The position numbers and the translations under genes are program-made. Below, one piece after another: positions 1-5,603 of a stretch of DNA of 11,882 bases (positions are counted from its first letter, which is position 1; the number at the start of each line of letters is the position of its first letter). Origin of the DNA: DUAL01 sp964478325 (GTDB taxonomy: Bacteria; Bacteroidota; Bacteroidia; Flavobacteriales; BACL11); NCBI GenBank assembly GCA_964478325.1, contig CAYZIA010000050.1, positions 1-11,882 of the forward strand. Direction: 5' to 3'. A model generated the notes under the pieces. That model saw only the letters and a list, made by a program, of their open reading frames with translations. It did no database searches and was not told where the DNA came from.

Positions 1-66
1 CCGTAACCATAGCCGTAACCGTAACCATAGCCGTAACCATAGCCGTAACCATAGCCGTAACCATAT
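1..66 (-). repeat. 12-bp tandem repeat encoding a Tyr-Gly tail
   Basis: On the plus strand the unit is ccgtaaccatag. Units lie at 1-12, 19-30, 31-42, 43-54 and 55-66 (the last ending in t), with a half unit ccgtaa at 13-18. Read on the minus strand this is TAT GGT TAC GGC repeated, giving at least eleven consecutive Tyr-Gly pairs, and it continues past the left edge. The same synonymous codon alternation recurs in each copy, so the array looks like recent slippage expansion. A gain or loss of 6 or 12 bases would keep the frame. Confidence 0.95.
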
Positions 67-2402
67 AAAGATTCAATATCTTCAAAATCATTAATAATGA
101 TATTCAGATTCTTAATATGGCTCTGTTTAAATAAATTATTAATAGAAGATAGCATATTACGTTTAGTATAGTTATGCCTTACAACATATAAATTGACATC
201 AGCATATCTCATTAAAATTATACCATCTGTAACAAGCCCAACTGGTGGCGTATCAATAATTATATAGTCATAGACTTTAGGAAGTTCTGTAATTAATTCT
301 TCCATATTTTTATTATCTAATAACTCTGCAGGATTAGGAGGTGTTGGACCTGATCCTATTACATCTAAATTTTCTATTTCAGTTCTTTCAATTATTTCCT
401 TTAAAGATGATTTTTTAATTAGATAACTGCTTAAACCTTTTGTTTCATCAATATTAAAATCTTTATGTAATTTTGGTTTTCTTAAATCTCCGCCAATTAA
501 AATTACTTTATGTCCTGATGACGCAAATATTCCAGCGAGATTCATAGCTGTAAATGTTTTTCCTTCACCTCCAACTGAAGAAGTAACAGTAATTATTTTT
601 TTGTCTTTATCAGATGCTAAATATTGAATATTTGTTCTTAATGTCCGAAATGATTCAGCAATAATAGATTTTGAAGAAACAGAAACAACTAAACTTTTTT
701 GTTTTTTGCTATGACCAACAAGACCTAAAATTGGAACATTAGTACAATTTTGTAAATCTGACTTACCAGATATAGTATCACTAAAAAAGTCTTTTAATGA
801 GATGTATGCGATTGGACAAAATAGCCCAAAAAATAAAGCGAAAAAATAAGTCAAGCTCTTGTTTGGTGTTATTGGTTTTTCACTATCTAATCTAGCAGGA
901 TCAATAACTTTATGGTCTGATTCTGTCCCAGCTTTTGCAAGTGAAGCTTCATATCTTTTTTGTTGAAGATAAATTGAAGTTTGCTCATTATATTCATGTT
1001 TTCTTTTAAGAATTAAATAACTTTTTTCTAATTCAGGTAATTTGTATATTTTATTGTTAAAAGAATTGATTCTAACTTTCAAATCTTTCTCATAAATCAA
1101 AGCAGAAGAAATAAGATTACGAACATTCTCAATAATAGTATTTTTTGTATGTTTTATTTGAGAAAGAACAGCTTTATAAGCAGGGTTCTTCTCAGTAGTA
1201 GTTAACTGTAATTCATCTTTCTTGGTATCTAATTGTAATAATTGATGAATTAAGCCATTTAACTCTGGGTTACTTATTCCCATTAATGTTGGAGATACTA
1301 TGGAGTGTGCATCACTATCATCTTTTAAATAAGACAATAAGGATTGATAATATTTAATATTTACAGATTGCTCTGATAATGTATTATCCAATTTTTGTTT
1401 TTGGAAGTAGGTTCCAAAATCTTTATTAACTATATCAAGATTTGGATTTTGTTTTTTAAAAATTTCTAATTGATTCTCTATAAGTGTTAGGGAATCTTTT
1501 ATTACATTAAGTTGCTCATCAATAAAGTAAATAGTATTAATAGCCATTAAATTTTTCTCGTTCAAACTATTTCTTATATAAACTTCTGTTAATTTATTAA
1601 GAATTTGTATGCTTTTTTTAGGCGTTCTCCCTTTAATATTTAGCTTTAAAATAGAGGTTTCTTTATTGATAGGATTTATGGTTATTTCTCTAATTAACTT
1701 TTGCGCGAGCACATTTGTTTGGTGCAGTTTAAATGAGAATGTTTTTTCATTATCAATGATATTATCTAAATTAAAAGATGGTGTTTTTTGAATTGTAAAA
1801 GAGAAAAAAAGATTTGAAATCTTTTGGTCAAACTCAAATATTTTGTCAATATTAATATTTGCTAATAATGTTTTATCAAGCTTCTCAGTCTTTAAATTGC
1901 AAGGAAAATGATCTTCAGCACTTACCGAAAGTTGAAATTGATTTTCATTAATTATTTCTAATTGATATTCAATACCTGTTAGCTGAACATGTGAAGAATC
2001 AACAGTAATTTTAAAAGGAGTATTTTCAAAAAGTTCATTAGTTTGAAATAAACCATGTTCAAAATAAGATAATCCTAACCCTAATTCTTTAATTACTTTC
2101 TCAGTATTACTATAAGAATTTAGAATTATAATTTCGTTCTTTAAATTTTTCTTTCCACTAAAAAGCTCTAATCCTTCAAGTAAGTTTTCAGCACCTAATT
2201 GAGTATTGCTATCATCTCTGATTAAAAGTGTAGAAGAAACACTATATTCAGGAATAGTATATCGGTTATTGAGAACTCCTAAAAAGATGAAAAACAAAAA
2301 AGAAAATAAAAAATAATGCCAATAACGAAAATACTTAAATAGTATCGCTTTTATATCAATAATTTCTTCCTGATCTCGCCCTTTATTTTGAAATTCAGGC
2401 AT
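1..2402 (-). CDS. Wzc-like polysaccharide co-polymerase / BY-type tyrosine autokinase, C-terminus cut by the window edge
   Basis: Inner-membrane chain-length regulator and bacterial tyrosine kinase of capsule or exopolysaccharide export; the family couples polymerisation to the outer-membrane OPX channel. About 800 residues are visible, open to the left edge. ATG at 2400-2402 begins MPEFQNKGRD. A first membrane segment lies near residues 28-44, followed by a Wzz-type periplasmic region with coiled-coil character (about 293-460), a GNVR-like stretch near 456-500, and a second membrane segment near 517-537. The cytoplasmic kinase follows: Walker A SSVGGEGKT with K615, Walker A' IGGDLRKP (637-641), Walker B IIIDTPP with D717. 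The visible end is a Tyr-Gly repeat, the place where the family has its autophosphorylated tyrosine cluster. The usual first Asp of Walker A' is Gly637. The start is one base after the OPX stop (TAA-A-ATG), implying translational coupling. Family assignment is firm; which glycan it serves is not shown. Confidence 0.93.
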   Translation of the reverse strand, partial: MPEFQNKGRDQEEIIDIKAILFKYFRYWHYFLFSFLFFIFLGVLNNRYTIPEYSVSSTLLIRDDSNTQLGAENLLEGLELFSGKKNLKNEIIILNSYSNTEKVIKELGLGLSYFEHGLFQTNELFENTPFKITVDSSHVQLTGIEYQLEIINENQFQLSVSAEDHFPCNLKTEKLDKTLLANINIDKIFEFDQKISNLFFSFTIQKTPSFNLDNIIDNEKTFSFKLHQTNVLAQKLIREITINPINKETSILKLNIKGRTPKKSIQILNKLTEVYIRNSLNEKNLMAINTIYFIDEQLNVIKDSLTLIENQLEIFKKQNPNLDIVNKDFGTYFQKQKLDNTLSEQSVNIKYYQSLLSYLKDDSDAHSIVSPTLMGISNPELNGLIHQLLQLDTKKDELQLTTTEKNPAYKAVLSQIKHTKNTIIENVRNLISSALIYEKDLKVRINSFNNKIYKLPELEKSYLILKRKHEYNEQTSIYLQQKRYEASLAKAGTESDHKVIDPARLDSEKPITPNKSLTYFFALFFGLFCPIAYISLKDFFSDTISGKSDLQNCTNVPILGLVGHSKKQKSLVVSVSSKSIIAESFRTLRTNIQYLASDKDKKIITVTSSVGGEGKTFTAMNLAGIFASSGHKVILIGGDLRKPKLHKDFNIDETKGLSSYLIKKSSLKEIIERTEIENLDVIGSGPTPPNPAELLDNKNMEELITELPKVYDYIIIDTPPVGLVTDGIILMRYADVNLYVVRHNYTKRNMLSSINNLFKQSHIKNLNIIINDFEDIESLYGYGYGYGYGYGYGYGYGYGY

Positions 2403-2403
2403 T

Positions 2404-3183
2404 TTATTCTGTAATTCTTAGAAATACATTTACCATAAGAGTTAAAGTTGTAATTGCTGATAATACAACTTGAGATTGGGATTTTCTAAAAGTCCGATAT
2501 TTAAGTGGTTCAACATAAATCACATCATCATTTCTAAGATAATAAAAATCAGATAAAAGCAATTGCTGATCGGTCAAATCAATTGTATAAATATTTTTCT
2601 TATTATTATGCGTTCTTACTATTTTTAATTTTTGTCTATTAGCATAATCAGACAAATCTCCTGCCATTGCTAATGCCTCAAAAATAGTTACACTTTCTTT
2701 GAAAACTGGGAAAGTTCCTGCATTATTTACCTCCCCTAATATAGTAACCTGAAAATTCGCTAGTTTTACAATTACAATGGCATCTTGCAGATATTCATCT
2801 ACTACTTTCTGAATAGAAACTTTTGCTTCTTCCAAATTTTTCCCTAATAAAAATATCTTACCAATAACAGGAAGCTCAATCATACCTAAACTATTGATAG
2901 TTGATCCATTCAAATACAAAGAGGCCATTGAAGTGTTATTAGCAGATGAATTAGTATTGGTTTCCACATTAAAAAATTCATAAGATTTATCATTTGAATT
3001 TAAAACCCTTACAAATAAAACATCTCCTATTTCTAAGTGATGAACTGGAGGCGTGATAGAGATCTCTTTACCAGAAACCGGATTGTTTTTCATATAAACT
3101 ATCTTTCGCATAGGAATGCAACTCTGCAAAAGCAGAAAACTCAAAATAACCATAATACTAAAAAATCTACTTGTTTTTTTCAT
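2404..3183 (-). CDS. OPX-family polysaccharide export lipoprotein (Wza-like)
   Basis: Outer-membrane polysaccharide export protein of 259 residues, the expected partner of the downstream tyrosine autokinase. A lipoprotein signal peptide is visible: basic MKKTSR, a hydrophobic stretch, then the lipobox LLQSC with C22 as the lipidated residue. The poly_export domain follows, with HHLEIGDVLFVRV near residues 48-60, and an SLBB-type domain near 143-195 (QVTILGEVNNAGTFPV, then FEALAMAGDL). The C-terminal segment (about 237-257, VVLSAITTLTLMVNVFL) is hydrophobic and may be the outer-membrane anchor or helix. It is shorter than E. coli Wza and apparently has one SLBB domain, as is common in Bacteroidota. 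A 48-base gap with a promoter-like sequence separates it from maf upstream; the kinase gene starts one base after its stop. Confidence 0.93.
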   Translation of the reverse strand: MKKTSRFFSIMVILSFLLLQSCIPMRKIVYMKNNPVSGKEISITPPVHHLEIGDVLFVRVLNSNDKSYEFFNVETNTNSSANNTSMASLYLNGSTINSLGMIELPVIGKIFLLGKNLEEAKVSIQKVVDEYLQDAIVIVKLANFQVTILGEVNNAGTFPVFKESVTIFEALAMAGDLSDYANRQKLKIVRTHNNKKNIYTIDLTDQQLLLSDFYYLRNDDVIYVEPLKYRTFRKSQSQVVLSAITTLTLMVNVFLRITE

Positions 3184-3203
3184 AATGTCAGATTTTAATT
3201 TGC

Positions 3204-3238
3204 CAAAAATACAAAATGTAAAGGGATAACGCTACAAA
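3204..3238 (-). promoter_or_regulatory. candidate Bacteroidota promoter for the polysaccharide export pair
   Basis: Read on the minus strand, TTTG (3238-3235) is followed after 23 bases by TATTTTTG (3211-3204), an exact match to the TAnnTTTG -7 consensus. The -33 element lies in the last codons of maf. The OPX start codon is about 20 bases downstream of the -7 box. The spacing is at the long end of the accepted range and the region is AT-rich, so chance is possible. It would let the export pair be transcribed apart from the upstream three genes. Confidence 0.45.
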
Positions 3239-3822
3239 CTAGCAAATTGTATTAGTTTTTGATACAATTTTTCGATTGGCAAGCCTACCACATTAAAGTA
3301 AGACCCCTCGATTTTTGTTATTCCAATCAGGCCAATCCACTCTTGGATTCCATATGAACCAGCTTTATCAAATGGCTTATATTCTTCTACATAATAGTTA
3401 ATTTCAGCATCAGAAAGGGGTTTAAAAAATACTTTTGTAATAGATGAGAATACCAGCTTCTTTTGCTGGTCTCGCAAACAAACAGATGTAATTACTTTAT
3501 GAGAAGAGCCAGATAAAAATACTAACATCTCTTTAGCTTGTGTTTTATTTTTTGGTTTGTTTAAAATCTGACCTCCTTTTATAACAATAGTGTCGGCAGT
3601 TATTAATATCTCATTTTTTTTAATCTTGATTGAAAGAAAATCTGATTTTTGTATTGCTAAAAATTCCGAGATTTCTTTCTCTTTTAAGTTCTTAGGATAT
3701 TCTTCTTCTAAATCACTAACCTTAATTTCAAAATCATTTATTATGGCTCTTAATAGAGTTTTTCTTCTAGGAGAGGCCGAGCCAAGAACGATTATTTTAT
3801 CTTTTAATAAATCGGATAGCAT
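3232..3822 (-). CDS. maf: Maf-family nucleoside triphosphate pyrophosphatase (dTTP/UTP type likely)
   Basis: Cytoplasmic house-cleaning enzyme that hydrolyses non-canonical or surplus nucleoside triphosphates to the monophosphate and pyrophosphate. The 196 residues are full family length. Visible motifs are the N-terminal GSASPRRKTLL (14-24), which forms the phosphate-binding site, ADT with the catalytic-type D77, SGSSHKVITSV in the middle, and DKAGSYGIQ (152-160) followed by the conserved IEGSYFNVVGLP near the C-terminus. The DKAG-x-YGIQ pattern fits the YhdE-like dTTPase/UTPase subgroup, though substrate is inferred from family only. The ATG is one base after the prenyltransferase stop (TAA-G-ATG), so it is the last gene of a coupled three-gene set. 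It has no evident functional link to the prenyltransferase. Confidence 0.93.
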   Translation of the reverse strand: MLSDLLKDKIIVLGSASPRRKTLLRAIINDFEIKVSDLEEEYPKNLKEKEISEFLAIQKSDFLSIKIKKNEILITADTIVIKGGQILNKPKNKTQAKEMLVFLSGSSHKVITSVCLRDQQKKLVFSSITKVFFKPLSDAEINYYVEEYKPFDKAGSYGIQEWIGLIGITKIEGSYFNVVGLPIEKLYQKLIQFASL

Positions 3823-3823
3823 C

Positions 3824-4810
3824 TTATTGGAGATAAAAATAAGTAAAAAATGGTATGGAACAAATCCCTACAAGCATAACTATTTTACAGAGCTGAGATA
3901 AATAATAAAAGTCCTTTTTTGTTCTGGAATTATATAATCTTAATACGAATAACAATAAAATGGTTTGTAAAATAGCAGTATAGATAATGGCAAATCTATC
4001 TGTTCCCCAAATAAGTACTGACTCATAAACTTCTCCATCCCATTTTATACTATTTAGAGAAATTATTTGCAATTGGAAATATTGCCAAAATCCAACTATT
4101 ACTAATACTACAAAGGACAAACAAAAAATAATGATCTTCGTTTTTTTAACTCCTAAAACAATTGCTAATGTTTTAGCATTAATCGCTATATCACCTTCTC
4201 TGTCCTCTATATCTTTTACAAATTCTCTGATTAAAGTAAGAAAAAATGAGAAAAGCGAATAAACGAGAATTATTTTTAGAATCATCCTGCCACTTTCATT
4301 TCCTGGAAGATGAATGTTCGGAATAATATCGAAAAGAGCAGTATTGATAAGAACTAAAGCGGTTAGAATTCCAACATGAAGATTGCCAATTAGGAATGCT
4401 TTCTTCATAGATCTGGAATAACGCCATAAAAAGAAGATGCAATAAACAAAAATCAAACTATAAAGAGGCTTCCCTATAATTATGGCGAGATAAATTCCAG
4501 AAAAGAGTGCTATTGTATTTAAAAGGAAATAGAAAATAATTGCTGTTTCAGCTTTTATTATTTCACCAATTATTAGCTTTCCACTTTTGTTAATCTTATC
4601 AGTTTCTACATCATAAATATCATTGATAATATATCCGGAAGCAGCAATAGAAATGGTTGTAAAAACAAAAAAGAAGAACTCTAAATCATTAAGTGCAGGA
4701 AATGGCAAAAATGTTTTGGTAAAAGCAAAGCGAATAAAATACTGACAAAGTGCAACAATAAATAAATTCTGCAAACGAATAAGGGATAAAAAAGCAATTA
4801 TTTTTTGCAT
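3824..4810 (-). CDS. UbiA-family membrane prenyltransferase, geranylgeranylglycerol-phosphate geranylgeranyltransferase-like
   Basis: Polytopic inner-membrane enzyme that transfers a prenyl chain from a prenyl diphosphate to an acceptor. Its 328 residues carry both Asp-rich motifs of the superfamily: N63-D64-x-x-D67-x-x-x-D71 (NDIYDVETDK) and D200-x-x-D203-x-x-x-D207 (DIEDREGD), which bind the Mg-diphosphate. About eight or nine hydrophobic segments are visible. The placement between DUF2520 and maf matches a Bacteroidota cluster whose UbiA member is usually annotated as making digeranylgeranylglyceryl phosphate, an archaeal-type ether lipid step. That specific substrate is inference from context and recall. 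MenA, UbiA or a haem-side-chain enzyme is less likely here because no quinone or haem-synthesis gene is adjacent. Both junctions with its neighbours have a single spacer base. Confidence 0.85.
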   Translation of the reverse strand: MQKIIAFLSLIRLQNLFIVALCQYFIRFAFTKTFLPFPALNDLEFFFFVFTTISIAASGYIINDIYDVETDKINKSGKLIIGEIIKAETAIIFYFLLNTIALFSGIYLAIIIGKPLYSLIFVYCIFFLWRYSRSMKKAFLIGNLHVGILTALVLINTALFDIIPNIHLPGNESGRMILKIILVYSLFSFFLTLIREFVKDIEDREGDIAINAKTLAIVLGVKKTKIIIFCLSFVVLVIVGFWQYFQLQIISLNSIKWDGEVYESVLIWGTDRFAIIYTAILQTILLLFVLRLYNSRTKKDFYYLSQLCKIVMLVGICSIPFFTYFYLQ

Positions 4811-4811
4811 C

Positions 4812-5537
4812 TTATTTTTGAATGTTATTGGTAACTAGTCTATAAAGTCTTTTTAAACCTTCATCTTCTAACAAATCAATGTGATTCTCTATAGTTTGTA
4901 TATCTCTTCTTTTGGCAGGACCGGTTTGCACGCTTTTGGGAGAATGCTGTCTAATTTTATTAGCAGTTTCAGCTATTAGTGGTTTTAGTATCTCGAAATC
5001 CAAATCTGATTTCTTTAATAAATCCTGTGCGATTGCATACATATTATTTGAAAAATTACAAGCAAAAACTGCTGCTAAGTGTAATATCTTTCTTTGCTTT
5101 TCATCTATTTGATAAACATGATTGCTAATGCTTCTTGCTAATCTAAATAAGGTTTTTTCAAAATCTTTATTTTTAGCAGAAACACAAAAAGGGACCTTCT
5201 TTAAATCAAGAGGAATATCTTTACTAAGAGTCTGAATCGGATAAAATACTCCCCCATTTTTAAGACAAACACTTCCAGAAGTGTGTGCAAAAGGTATATT
5301 CTTGATTTGATTGGAAATAGTGGAAATCGCATCATCATTTACCCCAACAATAGCAAAATCGGCTTGTTTTATTTTATTTATATCTGTTTCAAAACCTGCA
5401 TTCAGTTTTTTCGCCAGCACTTTTGCATTTGTTTCCGATTTACTAATGACTTGCACAATCTGATGACCAGCATTACAAAAAGCATGCCCTAAATGATAAG
5501 CCACATTTCCAGATCCTATTAAAATAATCTTCTTCAT
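4812..5537 (-). CDS. Rossmann-fold and DUF2520 domain protein
   Basis: Predicted NAD(P)-binding protein of unknown substrate; its fold family is related to ketopantoate reductase and other short-substrate dehydrogenases. With the ATG at 5535-5537 the protein is 241 residues beginning MKKIILIGSGNVAYHLG, a classical Gly-rich dinucleotide loop right at the N-terminus. A reading frame extends 17 codons further upstream, but only to a TTG and with no family-like sequence, so the internal ATG is preferred. The C-terminal DUF2520 half ends with SPKSVQTGPAKRRD and a following helix, a hallmark of the family. It is the first gene of the leftward set, has its own promoter-like element in the divergent intergenic region, and its stop is one base before the prenyltransferase ATG. 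I do not assign a reaction. Confidence 0.85.
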   Translation of the reverse strand: MKKIILIGSGNVAYHLGHAFCNAGHQIVQVISKSETNAKVLAKKLNAGFETDINKIKQADFAIVGVNDDAISTISNQIKNIPFAHTSGSVCLKNGGVFYPIQTLSKDIPLDLKKVPFCVSAKNKDFEKTLFRLARSISNHVYQIDEKQRKILHLAAVFACNFSNNMYAIAQDLLKKSDLDFEILKPLIAETANKIRQHSPKSVQTGPAKRRDIQTIENHIDLLEDEGLKRLYRLVTNNIQK

Positions 5538-5556
5538 TCTTTTATAGCGAAAGTAG

Positions 5557-5585
5557 TTGTTTAAGCAAACAAAATTATAATTTTG
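5557..5585 (+). promoter_or_regulatory. candidate rightward promoter for ccsBA-bshB1
   Basis: On the plus strand TTG (5557-5559) is followed after 18 bases by TAATTTTG (5578-5585), an exact match to the Bacteroidota -7 consensus with good spacing. The ATG of ccsBA lies 18 bases after the box, so the leader would be very short. The -7 box is the right half of the palindrome it shares with the leftward promoter. Confidence 0.5.
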
Positions 5586-5603
5586 CAAACTAATTATTTA
5601 CAA
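5570..5603 (-). promoter_or_regulatory. candidate leftward promoter for the DUF2520-UbiA-maf set
   Basis: On the minus strand TTG (5603-5601) is followed after 23 bases by TAATTTTG (5577-5570), an exact TAnnTTTG match. The -7 box is the left half of a perfect 16-bp palindrome at 5570-5585. The expected transcript would have a leader of roughly 25-30 bases before the ATG at 5537. Confidence 0.45.

Noticed and set aside
1..66. CRISPR array or satellite-like noncoding repeat
   Set aside because: The units are contiguous with no spacers and are in frame with the kinase gene as Tyr-Gly codons.
1609..1791. Plus-strand frame of 60 codons with hydrophobic content
   Set aside because: It lies wholly inside the tyrosine kinase gene on the other strand, which has a continuous frame and family motifs; there is no promoter or homology for the small frame.
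3590..3901. Plus-strand frame of 103 codons across the maf/prenyltransferase junction
   Set aside because: It is antisense to two well-supported genes and its composition is that of a shadow frame.
5538..5588. Upstream extension of the DUF2520 gene to a TTG at 5586-5588
   Set aside because: The 17 extra residues do not resemble the family, the dinucleotide loop normally starts at the very N-terminus, and the extension would cover the divergent promoter.
5583..5603. TTG start for ccsBA seven codons before the ATG
   Set aside because: The TTG lies in the candidate -7 box, and the ATG at 5604 gives a normal CcsB N-terminus.
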